Origin: an uncultured bacterium
GTDB taxonomy: Bacteria > Patescibacteriota > Minisyncoccia > Phycocordibacterales > UBA2100
DNA: 39,560 bases
Assembly: GCA_903854215.1 (NCBI GenBank)
Contig: CAINVT010000033.1
Location: 1-39,560 of the forward strand
Reading direction: 5' to 3'
The notes below the pieces were generated by a model, which had not been told where the DNA came from, did not search any database, and saw only the letters and a list, made by a program, of their open reading frames with translations. Of this stretch, positions 27,901 to 36,686 are shown piece by piece. Numbering within the stretch: position 1 is the first letter of the stretch; the number at the start of each line of letters is the position of its first letter. The translations under genes and the position numbers were made by a program.

Positions 27901-30900
27901 AAAGCGAAAGAGCGAGACCAAAAGGAGCTAACGCTCGGGTGATCGGAGATGTTGATTGCGGCGCTGGTGACACAGTTGGGCTGGCAGCCGGTGCTGGCGC
28001 AGTTATGGGCGTTGTGGCAGTCAAAACAGGAATGACACCTGAAACGTTTTGAATTCGTTTGTTTCGAGGTACATAATTCGGATTTGCTTTTAAATAGGCG
28101 TCTCGAAGCGACTCTGCATCTGGCGCTCCTGCAATCATGGCGTCAATCATTGCCTGAAATTCCGGACTTCTCCAAATCGGAACTTCAGAGGTAAACCATG
28201 AATATGGATACTGCAAAACATCGGGAGTAAGGGGACCATACCTACTTATTGCGTAAGGACTACTGAAAGGATTGGCATCCTCGTTGGGCACTGCGATTCT
28301 AATCAATGTCCCATTTGGATTGTTTCTTAAAAAGAAAAGCGCCCCGTCTGGCGAACTAGTAAACTGCTGATCGCTCTCGGGTACCGCATAAGGTTGATCT
28401 ATGCCCCGATACAAGTACGTATATCCCTCTGGCACTTGTTCACCCTTGATAGCGTCGATTACATCCGGGGTCAGAGCTTGTGCAGGAATGGTTTCAGCAG
28501 AGAGTATCGGGGAGTCCGCTGGAAGGCTCAGTTGAGTAAACGCAACATTAACGGTGAGGGGTGGCGTAGCGGACGGAGTCGGTGACACTGTCATCGTCGG
28601 AGTCAACGTGGTTTTGCCAGTAAGGAGTGAGACGATGGGGGCGGTTACGGCTGCTATTTTCGCCGCGATTGCTTGGACCAGGGTCGGTGTAGGCAACGGA
28701 TTCGCAGGCGCCGCTCCCGCTCGTGCAACAGATGGGGCGGTCTCGCTGGAAGGTGCGGCGCTCGCGGCTGGTGCAGGTGCGGGTGCGACAGTTGCAACTT
28801 CGGGGGCTGGCGCTGCCGCAATCGGCGCGGGCGTTGGGGACACTTGATTTGTCGTTTGGGGGGCCGCTGGCTGCGTAGTTACTGGTGCCGGATTATTTGC
28901 AACGGCGACTGGCTGCGGTGTCTGCTGCACGATGCTCGGTGTCGGCGATTGCACCATAGCAGGCGCGGTCGCTCCCGCAGTCGGCCCGACAGGACCTTTG
29001 GCCGAAAGGTCGGATACGCTCGCGGCGGCATGATTCGAAGTGCTCGGCCACTGTCCGATCGTAGCGAGGACCATTTTGTTGAATGCGTCTATCTGCTTCT
29101 GCGCTTCATTCCAAGCATCGTTCGACGCAGGAGCGGAATTGAACGGATTGGTATTCACTGGTACTTCGATTGGCGCAGTCGGGTTGGCAGATACGGATGG
29201 TACTGGCGCGGCGGAAGCGACAGGTACAGGATTGTTATTGTCATTCGCCGCGGCAATTCCAACATTGGTACTGGCGGCTACCGTTGGGATTTCAACTGTC
29301 GCCACGATGTCATGCGACACCGATGCAATAGCTCCTGTCAAAGGCAGTGCGACAGTTGCTCCATTCGAGCTCGCGATTATCGCGCCAGTGAGCAATTGCT
29401 GAAGACCGCGGGCGTCGAGATTTTGAAGTGCGGCCGTTACATTCGCATCCGCCGCAACACTGATCTCGTGGGCAGTATCTACACTGACGTCCGCAGGAAT
29501 CGACTCTGCTCGTACAGCCTCGGCCGCATCCAATTCTCGTATTGCTGTATCCTGGGCAAACGTTATGGTAGGGTCGGCGTACGCAAGGGCCGCACTGCTC
29601 ATGGAATCAACTTTTTCCGCAATCGTCGGAAACGGCGTCTCTGCTGGAGCCACTCTCATATTGGTAAAAGGATTTTCCATAACAGTGCGCTCCATAACCA
29701 ATGGCTCAGCGCCACGCGCCGCTTCTGTTGTCACAGAAGATGCTGATCCTGCAGATGTCGGAGCAGGCGATGAAGGTAACGGGCCTCCCGATCCCGAGTA
29801 TGATCCACCGTTTCCAAGCTGAGGCTTCACACTTGTCTCGCCGTTTAGCGCAGACTTGAGTTCACCAAGATTATCTGCCGTAACAATGACTCCCTTGTAG
29901 TTATCGATCGCCTTGAGCTGGTTTGCAGTAATAGTATCAGCGAGAGACTTCTGCGCATCCACTATGGCTTGCGATGCATTGACCGCCGGATTGGTAGCAG
30001 CAACTTGGTCGAGCGCTTGAACGATTTCTGGATTCGTTATCGGCGTAATGGTGCCTGTAGTGGGATCTATCTGGGCATATCGCGCACTTGGGTCGTTCGA
30101 GAGCTTTGCATACTGCGCTTCCGATGCGCTTCCCGCAGAATCGTCGAGCAATGTTGCGCCGCGAGCCTGAGATACTTGTGTGATGTCGCTCGCATTCAAA
30201 ATGGGGCCCGTATATTCCCGAGCAGCTGCAAGAGCATCGGCATGATTGAGCGCGGCGACTCCGTTTTTCAGATCCTGCGCATTACTCAGAGCCTCGCCGA
30301 CCGTCAGTAACGGATTTTCTCCCGCAGTGATTGTCGCGATAACGTTTGAATTAGTGATAGGCGTCAACGAACCGTCGGTACCGATCTCATAAACACTGCC
30401 CGCGCTCGCCTTGATGTCTGCGGGCGTTGCGGTGAAGGAGACAGCGCCTGTTTCGGAATCGACAGCAAAGAAATCGGCCAGTGATGATTGGTCGACCACG
30501 ATGCCGTACCGGACCCCGAACGCTCCTCCGGATTTTGCTGCCTGCTGAAGTCCCGCAACATCACCACCAGAAAGCACGGCTCCTGAATATTCCTTTGCAG
30601 CGGTGACCGCCGCAGTGTTAGCCGTCATATCGCTCACTGCCCGCTGTTCGGCATCAAGTGCTTTCTGTAGCGCAGCAGTGCTTTGTGCATCGGCGACCAC
30701 TTGTGCGGCTTCGATTTGCGGATTCACCGCAAGTGCATCGGCAACAGCACCATCGGCATCTTTGATTGAAACGAGTGACTGAGATCCTGAATCAATCTTA
30801 TATACTCCAGTAATGTTCCCCTTACCATCAATGATAGCGGCGTACTGAGCATCAGCCGTACCACCCGATGCAACCGCCTTATTGAGATCTTGCATCGTGG

Positions 30901-33900
30901 AACCTGTGACAACATCACCCGAATATACCTTCGCGGCCGATACTTCATTTGCGCGTGCAGCTGCAGTATCTGCAGCTGTTTGAGCCGCAGTCATTGCATC
31001 TGTTTGAGCGACGACATCCGATGCGGTGATTTGTGATAGACCTTTTGCCTGCAGTGCGTCTGCGATAGCACCATTAGAATCTGCGATCTGCGTTACAGCT
31101 CCGTTGAGCGCATCGTATTCATACACACCGGTAATCGATCCGCTACGATCTACGGTGGCAGCATATCCAACGTCCAACGCACCCCCTGAACGCGCGGCCT
31201 GAGAGAGTTCCTGCACCGTTGATCCTGTAACGACACCGCCATTGTATGTATCGATCTTGGCAAGCTGACCCGCCTGAACCTCTGCAGCTACTGCATTCGT
31301 TGCTGCAGTTTTGACCGCATTCGCATCGACGGACACTTGCGAAGCGGCAACTTCAGATAACCCCGCCGATTGAATCTTATCGATGACTGCAGAATCTGTA
31401 ATTGGCGAGAGAGACACAGTGCCATCTTTGATGCTGTAATTGTAAAATTGAGGGGTGGAGCTAAGATCGGCCCTCGCGATACCTTCCGCTGGAATCACCT
31501 CAGCTTTGACCCCAGCCGCAAGACTGTCCGTCAACTGCGACGGCGTACTAGCTGTGACGACGGGCTGGCCTTGCGTTTGATAGGTATTTATTTTAGTCAA
31601 AGCGTCTGCCTGCGCGTTATCAGCGGCAAAAACAGCAGACAATTTCGAATCGGCGATGACGGCGGTCGCGGCAATCGTCGGCACTTCTTTTGCTACAAGG
31701 GCAGTCACTTCCGCATTCGTAGCTGGAATGAAAGTACCACCCGAAACTCTATAATAGGTATCTCCAACCTTCGCATATTCCGCCGCCTGAGCTGTTTGCA
31801 ATGTTGCAGTGGGCGTCGATGCGGCCGCAGCGGGCACTTCGGAAACATTCTCTGCAGCAGTTGCTACTGAAACTGCCGGAGGTGTCGCAGCAATCGCTTC
31901 TGGCGTGGTAGCCGCAGCGACACTAAATGCGCCATTGGTGCCCTGTACAGCATCTAGAATGATTGGCTCAACCGGCGGTAACACTCCGCCTGCAACGGAT
32001 GTGATTCCTACAGTTTCTCGAGTTGCCACAGTCTCTGGAGCAAGACTTAATTCATTGACAACGGCCAGACGGGCGTCGTTATATACGGCAGGCGCAATGT
32101 CGCTCCCGAGAATAGGAAATCCGTTGGAAAGAACGGACTTTGCAGCCGAACCAACCACCAACATGTTGAGTGCCGTATTAGCTCCTGCCTCCGTGCGTGC
32201 TGTAAAATTTTGCAAATCAGTCTGCACTGTTGCATTCGCCCATTGTGTCGGCGTTGTCGGACCATTGAAAGTAAGTAATCCTTGATCAAATGCAGTGGAT
32301 GGGAGCATGACAGTACTATTCCAGATCGCCTTGGCGAAAGGATCACCCATGTATGAAAGGACTGCCCCAGGCGCGGCGAGTTTATTAGCAACCCACGTAT
32401 ACGCTGCATCAGTTCCCGTTTGATTGCCAGTCATCGCATTAATAGCTTTTTGCTGGTCGGCCGGAAGCGGAGTCCCATTGTTGATATTCGCCGCATACGA
32501 TTGAGCGTTTCGAATAAGATCATCGGTATTAACCTTCGACGCGGCGGAATAATCGTCGCTTATATTGGACTGCATTATCGTTGCTGTATTAACGATGGAT
32601 GGAGAGGCGCCAGCCGTAACCTCCGGTAGCGTTGCCTTCGCGATCACCGCTGCGCTCATATTTCCGGTCATAGCCGACTGTTCGGCGGCAATCTGTGGCG
32701 TCGTCGCGGGCGCGGCCAATGCTTGCGCCATCGCATCAGCTCCTTGGTAATTTTTCACGATGTATTCTGCTGCGGCACCATACGTATCTTTCCGCGCCGC
32801 ACTTGCATCAATTTCACTTTGAAGATGGTTGATCTGAGCATCAACAACATCTGTCGACAGTCCCGCCATTGCTGCTTTTTGACTCTTCAGAACATCAATG
32901 GCAGACTGATCCGTCGCGATCAAGGTATCCTCGGCTGTGATCGCTGCCCCGTACTTGACAAGTGCGACATTCGACGGACTTGAGAATGTATTAAGCGCGT
33001 TTACGTTCTGATTGTATGTATTCGCGTCAGTGGCATATTTCATTGCCTCCAGATCCGCACCAGTCGCCGGCGGAGACCAATATGTCGCGGTCAGACTTCC
33101 GGTCTTTGGATCGTACTGGTAGCCGTCGAAGACGTACGCCGAGTTGAATGAAGCGTAATAGTTTTTCCAATCAGAACTCATGCCGGACGTATCTACAGTT
33201 GCCGAGGTACCGCCAAGCAGATTGGCATTTGAGCTGAACAGATCCGCTTTGGACTGACCAAAACCTCCGGTTATTTGATAGGTTTGATTGTTCGTGTCAT
33301 ATGCGTTTGCATCCAAAGAGAGCGGGAATGTAGTATTGGGGCCAATTATTCCTGACGGAGTCGCCCACGGAGAGCTATTAATATAATCCCGAGTTCTCAC
33401 GTCTGTATTCAGCACTAAGGTGTCTTTATTTATCACATCACCAAGTTGTTGCTGTTTTGCAAAGGCATCAGCCGCAGCATTCGTTCCATTCTGCACGCTG
33501 AGTTGTGGATCCGTCTCAAGCGAAGAAGAATGCGGAGACGTTAAATTGAGATTCTGGGCATCAGAAGTATCCGGCGAAATTGTACTAACGACCGACGCGA
33601 CCCAATTTCCCGCAGTCTTTAATGCGCTCACAACGGACGACTCAGTTTTTGCGAGTGCGCACCCCCAGCTGCAAGCCTCTGTATTCGCCGACACGGACGG
33701 AGTCGGCGCACCTGATCCAAAGGTTGAAGGAGCATCTGTTGGAGTCGGGCTCGGTGTTATTCCTCTTGAATTCGGTGCATCTGTATTCGGCGGCGACAAT
33801 TGCGACACCTGCTGGATAGTGTCATTCGTGAGATTCACACCCTGTCCGTTCGGCGGAGTGTAGGTCGGGTTTGGTGATAGTGCATCTGGAGAAAAAGGGA

Positions 33901-34390
33901 TCGATGGCTGCGCGGCGGGCGCGGTCACTGAGGGGGTGGGGCCGCCAACGTTGTCAGGCGACGGCAATGCGGAATTTTCAAACGTGTCCGCAGGCTTAGT
34001 CGATACCGGCGCCACAGAAGCAGGTTGTGCCGTTTGAGAATAATCAGCTTGGCCATTCGCGCCGATTGCTGCGGGCGGCGGCATGTACGAAGATAAGGGC
34101 TTGGTCAGCTGAGGCGCTTTGCCGCAGGCACTCGTATCATTGCAATGATTGGGTGCATCACATACCCCCGAGACAACGCACGAATCTTTAACTTCCGCGC
34201 ATGGTTTGTTGCGCATACATGGTTGACCATCCTGATGATTCGGATAATCGCATGAGTAGAGTCCTGCGGTGCATTGAGCATCAGCCGCATCTAGCGCATA
34301 AGCAGTGCTGATCATCGAGCATCCGGATATGGCAAGCGCGAAAAATGCACCGAATACGTACAGAAAAATCGTACCGCGTTTGCGGGTCAT
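21977..34390 (-). CDS. giant (4137 aa) multi-module lipoprotein-like surface protein
   Basis: single uninterrupted ORF; lipobox-like LAISGC; Pro/Ala/Thr linkers separating repeats and globular modules; C-terminal Ig-like domain. Confidence 0.9.
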   Translation of the reverse strand: MTRKRGTIFLYVFGAFFALAISGCSMISTAYALDAADAQCTAGLYSCDYPNHQDGQPCMRNKPCAEVKDSCVVSGVCDAPNHCNDTSACGKAPQLTKPLSSYMPPPAAIGANGQADYSQTAQPASVAPVSTKPADTFENSALPSPDNVGGPTPSVTAPAAQPSIPFSPDALSPNPTYTPPNGQGVNLTNDTIQQVSQLSPPNTDAPNSRGITPSPTPTDAPSTFGSGAPTPSVSANTEACSWGCALAKTESSVVSALKTAGNWVASVVSTISPDTSDAQNLNLTSPHSSSLETDPQLSVQNGTNAAADAFAKQQQLGDVINKDTLVLNTDVRTRDYINSSPWATPSGIIGPNTTFPLSLDANAYDTNNQTYQITGGFGQSKADLFSSNANLLGGTSATVDTSGMSSDWKNYYASFNSAYVFDGYQYDPKTGSLTATYWSPPATGADLEAMKYATDANTYNQNVNALNTFSSPSNVALVKYGAAITAEDTLIATDQSAIDVLKSQKAAMAGLSTDVVDAQINHLQSEIDASAARKDTYGAAAEYIVKNYQGADAMAQALAAPATTPQIAAEQSAMTGNMSAAVIAKATLPEVTAGASPSIVNTATIMQSNISDDYSAASKVNTDDLIRNAQSYAANINNGTPLPADQQKAINAMTGNQTGTDAAYTWVANKLAAPGAVLSYMGDPFAKAIWNSTVMLPSTAFDQGLLTFNGPTTPTQWANATVQTDLQNFTARTEAGANTALNMLVVGSAAKSVLSNGFPILGSDIAPAVYNDARLAVVNELSLAPETVATRETVGITSVAGGVLPPVEPIILDAVQGTNGAFSVAAATTPEAIAATPPAVSVATAAENVSEVPAAAASTPTATLQTAQAAEYAKVGDTYYRVSGGTFIPATNAEVTALVAKEVPTIAATAVIADSKLSAVFAADNAQADALTKINTYQTQGQPVVTASTPSQLTDSLAAGVKAEVIPAEGIARADLSSTPQFYNYSIKDGTVSLSPITDSAVIDKIQSAGLSEVAASQVSVDANAVKTAATNAVAAEVQAGQLAKIDTYNGGVVTGSTVQELSQAARSGGALDVGYAATVDRSGSITGVYEYDALNGAVTQIADSNGAIADALQAKGLSQITASDVVAQTDAMTAAQTAADTAAARANEVSAAKVYSGDVVTGSTMQDLNKAVASGGTADAQYAAIIDGKGNITGVYKIDSGSQSLVSIKDADGAVADALAVNPQIEAAQVVADAQSTAALQKALDAEQRAVSDMTANTAAVTAAKEYSGAVLSGGDVAGLQQAAKSGGAFGVRYGIVVDQSSLADFFAVDSETGAVSFTATPADIKASAGSVYEIGTDGSLTPITNSNVIATITAGENPLLTVGEALSNAQDLKNGVAALNHADALAAAREYTGPILNASDITQVSQARGATLLDDSAGSASEAQYAKLSNDPSARYAQIDPTTGTITPITNPEIVQALDQVAATNPAVNASQAIVDAQKSLADTITANQLKAIDNYKGVIVTADNLGELKSALNGETSVKPQLGNGGSYSGSGGPLPSSPAPTSAGSASSVTTEAARGAEPLVMERTVMENPFTNMRVAPAETPFPTIAEKVDSMSSAALAYADPTITFAQDTAIRELDAAEAVRAESIPADVSVDTAHEISVAADANVTAALQNLDARGLQQLLTGAIIASSNGATVALPLTGAIASVSHDIVATVEIPTVAASTNVGIAAANDNNNPVPVASAAPVPSVSANPTAPIEVPVNTNPFNSAPASNDAWNEAQKQIDAFNKMVLATIGQWPSTSNHAAASVSDLSAKGPVGPTAGATAPAMVQSPTPSIVQQTPQPVAVANNPAPVTTQPAAPQTTNQVSPTPAPIAAAPAPEVATVAPAPAPAASAAPSSETAPSVARAGAAPANPLPTPTLVQAIAAKIAAVTAPIVSLLTGKTTLTPTMTVSPTPSATPPLTVNVAFTQLSLPADSPILSAETIPAQALTPDVIDAIKGEQVPEGYTYLYRGIDQPYAVPESDQQFTSSPDGALFFLRNNPNGTLIRIAVPNEDANPFSSPYAISRYGPLTPDVLQYPYSWFTSEVPIWRSPEFQAMIDAMIAGAPDAESLRDAYLKANPNYVPRNKRIQNVSGVIPVLTATTPITAPAPAASPTVSPAPQSTSPITRALAPFGLALSLFLGVPIVNLPSNLSPISSAEAAPAVQGPTAIASMNAAQAQISGAAARATAAYNGSDYDGALVNGIAALQATEKLASIAARVPDTSGNLGTSATSIISRANQYIGTLQGALTNYRETKSIFSLMGLASMKPKTDQLATDMNQLVAEAKAKAAAAPAPVVAPPAVIKEATRTLAGPAAAPTTVPVKVATVSTPAPAPAASQTPTPAPASAPAPSAAKIPIPAATPAATPAPPNKIAVTSAPTAASAPTKPLSAAAQQLINRGYNFGNIRQYALYNWQGTINCSIGGFVCFNSAQNGARAYFMNVFAHFQRGATTWETILAGTPTLAGLSPRSNGNDPESMARTISAAAGLQGPNATINIYDETQMVNAMNENSRREFSAAATEVTDIPTLVAAYRAAVTSLFGDTALAAITDMENVASDAMVATTPLTVVAGLPAQRVTIQASYPPANSAASTRSATPAVRLVTPFSFVAAVPQPGFVIDLKVAGVQFNKGLSFTASVPAPVQVAAATPAPSPAAPADAGVVTDSQILAALAHHKTRSLAPATVPAAGNVPVGAVNQTPAPTVAAVVPQPSPSSVKVPILETPATASSQPAPEPTDTIVPNTEESVKFAQNQLTPTLPEVPAVASVPVPAAAAPQTARATVSPVPSPAIAWFEASNPAQTPSPWKYVAFTPEGIRMQEPEAVLEKSSAMTTANSPTQLVPWSDANNSLTYATTYTPAPQIYLDNNPEAIPSGVQNFNTVKGPDGVYHVILGDVSNVAPSGVTANETNNAPSVTASPSPKAPAALPATENAPLPQLTTSNQKPSWLAVTGPNVTALPQLTTSYQTPPSPLALAGPDTSLLRLPAPTSDTSGSQLSGIDLSSIYEPTETELVQSSLLNMVPPSPDSYTDPKTSTRYEIPKKSDVYKTAAVDALIARLDLFRAEQQVEAADSRSVKNWNLLSSAERQSLLVQDPVVSAALKYYEELQGQNDRLAVSLTDNVPANLAQSSVSGVPLPKNVLTNPFTPSQSQLTESLLLNIRPQQVDFSKIVVAPSTQTTRVEPAVQLSNQPLVHVQLEKLSPEEGEQILEATRIYGDPLLDTYLSTDDLRQRGLTPTQSVDVAGVSVAFSPVYDLGDGYVAVVAYVNKDGYFITAQSYYRSNSQGVWRYLPDYEANPAGEVTLYGKGYGEESITLPFEIQQALSEISQAGTPVLKFDNPEFVFAGTTEVRGKETSRHYDYYQQVDANPILLDGDFYAMQGKTAPQDMVLTHDQSPDFSRLVTSWKQETTLYGTVSVEVFPSNNGEFVYMFNTALDGRVWIGGIGYLGDVQPTGLTQSWVSGGDLTTPAYEYKTQTTDQTGGYGNDSMRKNSYVDMYQNYLSKIPVIQQYVAARTAREQASQSVTAPVVAPVSSSAVAPILAVLKVETVPEVKPLESPTSEATTPAAPTTNSIWNNTTLFVRVLRGAVFPASTVFRNVAVNVVTFSVAHSVAGPFGTLVWPILNTGYRSLLNGSYRADVLDLATRVRGVLQGTNATAPATETSAPAPQVAPTPAATEPVSEPTPAAGQTVETPPVATASVTEPTPAAGSSKNEEASPVTPVPLQPSPSVRTAPQPVASTPIPVVVPVSTPTPTPTLGGGGTGGTPPIPPTPPGGGGSGGGGSGGSSNGGSGIARSVAKVATGVCTGGIIRFGICSAIGYGAYSWVSNLWNGLWAPSNTQLTQSNHPSPTPTPTPTPAPIPAPAPNPPKLPVPPVAKPPVVQPEKTPTKAPSSKNPAEAAPKTAPAPQTAPSTQQPTAPAMQLPQSSAQQPTPSPLSQPMLTPLGTPQLSCSPTSVTMPTTVPISIQWSCLSGTPVSSGFSTNGLSYGTTWVSVPSNASGVLQFSLSCISGMQQTAPVMCYVSIVPPASAPKSATSTTAMNPTVALIANPAHIASGGTVNLSWTSVNASICTVNDPSGTQIGSQATSSTAKSPVLTATTIFTAVCTDPIGQKVIATTTVSVP
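26775..27135 (-). other. internal phage-lysozyme/P5-like peptidoglycan-degrading module of the giant protein
   Basis: NRGYNFGNIRQYALYNWQGTINCSIGGFVCFNSAQNGARAYFMNVFAHFQRGATTWETILAG...ESMARTISAAAGL. Confidence 0.5.
27825..27955 (-). other. internal signal-peptide-like hydrophobic segment of the giant protein
   Basis: ITRALAPFGLALSLFLGVPIVNLPSNLSPISSAEAAPA at about residue 2150. Confidence 0.45.
28050..28440 (-). other. possible ADP-ribosyltransferase-like module of the giant protein
   Basis: GYTYLYRGIDQ...QFTSSPDGALFFLRNNPNGTLIRIAVP...WFTSEVPIW. Confidence 0.35.
29830..31790 (-). repeat. about six tandem ~110-aa protein repeats in the giant protein
   Basis: recurring (Y/T)Y.G.VV(T/L)(G/A)S....L..A..SG......YA...D..G.I..(V/P)(Y/I).......ADAL.....I.A.....DAQ. 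Confidence 0.75.
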
Positions 34391-34398
34391 ATTGTTGC

Positions 34399-34426
34399 TT
34401 CATAATACCAGAGAAATGCACGTCAA
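34399..34426 (-). promoter_or_regulatory. putative promoter of the giant gene (leaderless)
   Basis: minus strand TTGACG-N16-TATGAA, 8 nt before ATG. Confidence 0.45.
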
Positions 34427-34489
34427 ATGCCTATAAATCAGCACTTCTGAGGATTACTTAGGGCGAATATCGGGGGCGTAGCGCATACC

Positions 34490-34522
34490 AAAATCACCAC
34501 TACCTATCGTAGTGGTGATTTT
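34490..34522. terminator. bidirectional rho-independent terminator after groEL
   Basis: aaaatcaccactac-ctatc-gtagtggtgatttt, perfect 14-bp stem with A/T flanks. Confidence 0.85.
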
Positions 34523-34575
34523 GATTGAACTGACCCGGAAAATTCAGATCTGCGCGGTGCGAGTCTTTGTCAAAA

Positions 34576-36225
34576 CTAGTCCATGTCCCCCATGCCCGGC
34601 ATTCCGCCGCCAGCAGAGGCTTTCTTTTCTTCTGGAATATCGGCGACCGCCGCTTCGGTCGTCAGAAGTACCGCTGCTGCTGAAGCCGCGTTCTCGATGC
34701 ACGAGCGCGTGACTTTCACCGGATCGATGATGCCCGCTTCGAACATGTCGACGATCGTCGGTTCGACGGTGTCTTTGGAAGCGTCGTAACCGTAGGCACC
34801 TCCCTTCGCGGCAATATCGCGCAGGATCACCTGTCCGTCTTCGCGTCCCGCATTCAACGCGATCTGCAAGAGCGGCGCACCGAGTGCTGATATGAGCACA
34901 CGATAGCCGACGGAGAATTCGTCGTGCGCATCATCTGCAACTTTCTTCGAAAGCTTATGCGCGACTTTTGCCAAGGCAGCACCGCCGCCCGGCACGATTC
35001 CCTCTGCGATTGCGGCTTTGGTCGCATTGACTGCATCCTCGATCTTATCTTTGAGATATTTCATCTCGGTCTCCGTCGCGGCACCGACTTTGATGACGGC
35101 GACACCACCGGTCAGCTTCGCGATACGCTCGTTCAGCTTCTCCTTGTCGAACTTCGACGTAGTGTTCTCGAGCTGTGCCCGCAGCGATGCGGCGCGCTTG
35201 TCGATGTCAGATTTCTTTCCTTTGCCGCCGACGATCACCGTCGAATCCTTCGTCGCGACAATGCGTGAGGCACGTCCGAGCACGGACAGATCCGCATTCT
35301 CGAGCTTCAATCCGAGGTCTTCGGAGATGACCTGTCCGCCGACAAGAATCGCGATATCGGCAAGTATTTCCTTCTTGCGATCACCGTATCCCGGGGCCTT
35401 GATCGCGAGCACATTGAAGATACCGCGCAGCTTGTTGACGACGAACGTCGCCAGTGCTTCGCTGTCGACATCGTCCGCGATAATGACAAGATCCTTCTTG
35501 CCGGACTGCGCGACTTTTTCAAGAAGCGGCAGAATATCTTTGACCGTCGAGATTTTTTTGTCAGTGATGAGGATCGGCACATCTTTCGCCTCGGCCTCCA
35601 TGCGCTCACTGTTGGTGATCATGTAGGCAGATACATAGCCCTTGTCGAATTCCATTCCTTCCACGAATTCCGATTCGATGCCGAACGATTGTGATTCCTC
35701 CACGGTGACGACGCCGTCCTTACCGACTTTCTCCACGATGTCAGCGATCGTCGTCCCGAGTTCTTCGCTCTCGGCCGAGATCGTCGCGACTTGCCGGATG
35801 TCGGTCTTACCTTTGACCGGCTTTGCCATTTTCTTGAGCTCTTCGACAGTATCTTTCGCAGCAGCCTCGATACCGCGGCGCACCATCATACTATTGGCAC
35901 CGAGTGCGGTGCGCTTGAGGCCTTCGTGAATGATCGCTTGTGCAAGGACGACGGCGGTCGTCGTGCCGTCACCTGCTTTGTCGTTGGTCTTGGTCGCGAC
36001 TTCCTTCATGATCGACGCGCCCATGTTCTCGAACTTGTCGGCGAGCGTTATTTCCTTCGCGATCGAGACGCCGTCGTTGGTGATGGTCGGCGAGCCCCAC
36101 GACTTGTCGAGGGCGACATTGCGGCCGCGCGGACCGATGGTGACCTTCACCGCACCGGCAACGATATCAACGCCGCGCTTGAGGGCCGAGCGGACTTCTG
36201 CATCAAAAATTACTTGTTTTGCCAT
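34576..36225 (-). CDS. groEL: chaperonin GroEL
   Basis: [33 protein letters not shown]-terminal [11 protein letters not shown]. Confidence 0.98.
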   Translation of the reverse strand: MAKQVIFDAEVRSALKRGVDIVAGAVKVTIGPRGRNVALDKSWGSPTITNDGVSIAKEITLADKFENMGASIMKEVATKTNDKAGDGTTTAVVLAQAIIHEGLKRTALGANSMMVRRGIEAAAKDTVEELKKMAKPVKGKTDIRQVATISAESEELGTTIADIVEKVGKDGVVTVEESQSFGIESEFVEGMEFDKGYVSAYMITNSERMEAEAKDVPILITDKKISTVKDILPLLEKVAQSGKKDLVIIADDVDSEALATFVVNKLRGIFNVLAIKAPGYGDRKKEILADIAILVGGQVISEDLGLKLENADLSVLGRASRIVATKDSTVIVGGKGKKSDIDKRAASLRAQLENTTSKFDKEKLNERIAKLTGGVAVIKVGAATETEMKYLKDKIEDAVNATKAAIAEGIVPGGGAALAKVAHKLSKKVADDAHDEFSVGYRVLISALGAPLLQIALNAGREDGQVILRDIAAKGGAYGYDASKDTVEPTIVDMFEAGIIDPVKVTRSCIENAASAAAVLLTTEAAVADIPEEKKASAGGGMPGMGDMD

Positions 36226-36230
36226 AAGAA

Positions 36231-36262
36231 TTAGCTTCTAGCTGCTAGGTTCTAGCTTCTAG
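36231..36262. repeat. CTAG-rich short repeat between groES and groEL
   Basis: ttagcttctagctgctaggttctagcttctagg. Confidence 0.6.
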
Positions 36263-36270
36263 GAAATTAG

Positions 36271-36627
36271 TTATTTTATAATTGCAAGAACACCCGATTC
36301 AGAAACGATGTAATACTCCACATCATCGATCTTCACCTCGTCGAATCCGTATTTGGAGAACATGACGGTATCACCTACTTTGATACTCATCGACAAGACA
36401 TCGCCACGTTCATTACGCTTGCCTTCGCCTACTGCAACGACTATACCGCGCTCCGGTTTCTCCTTGCGTGCCGTGTCGGGAATGATGATGCCCGACGGAG
36501 ATCGCTCATCCATCGCTTCTTCCGGCTTCACGACGATGCGATCGCCCAATGGCTGCACCTTGAATGCGCTCTTAGGCGTCGTCGGACGAGCACTGCTCTT
36601 CTTAGAAACTTTTGATTTCTTTTTCAT
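36271..36627 (-). CDS. groES: co-chaperonin GroES
   Basis: VQPLGDRIVVKPEEAMDERSPSGIIIPDTARKEKPERGIVVAVGEG. Confidence 0.97.
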   Translation of the reverse strand: MKKKSKVSKKSSARPTTPKSAFKVQPLGDRIVVKPEEAMDERSPSGIIIPDTARKEKPERGIVVAVGEGKRNERGDVLSMSIKVGDTVMFSKYGFDEVKIDDVEYYIVSESGVLAIIK

Positions 36628-36663
36628 ACAAAAATACTTGTAATTAGAACTAATAACGGGAAT

Positions 36664-36677
36664 GCCACCGGAGTGGC
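36664..36677 (-). promoter_or_regulatory. groES 5'UTR hairpin with cUCCGg tetraloop
   Basis: minus strand GCCAC-TCCG-GTGGC. Confidence 0.45.
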
Positions 36678-36686
36678 GATGGCGTT

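Noticed and set aside
28673-29746. 357-aa plus-strand Arg/Cys/Trp-rich ORF
   Set aside because: Antisense to the giant gene; codon mirror with aberrant composition and no recognisable domain.
35018-35626. 202-aa Ser-rich plus-strand ORF
   Set aside because: Antisense to groEL; codon-mirror artefact.
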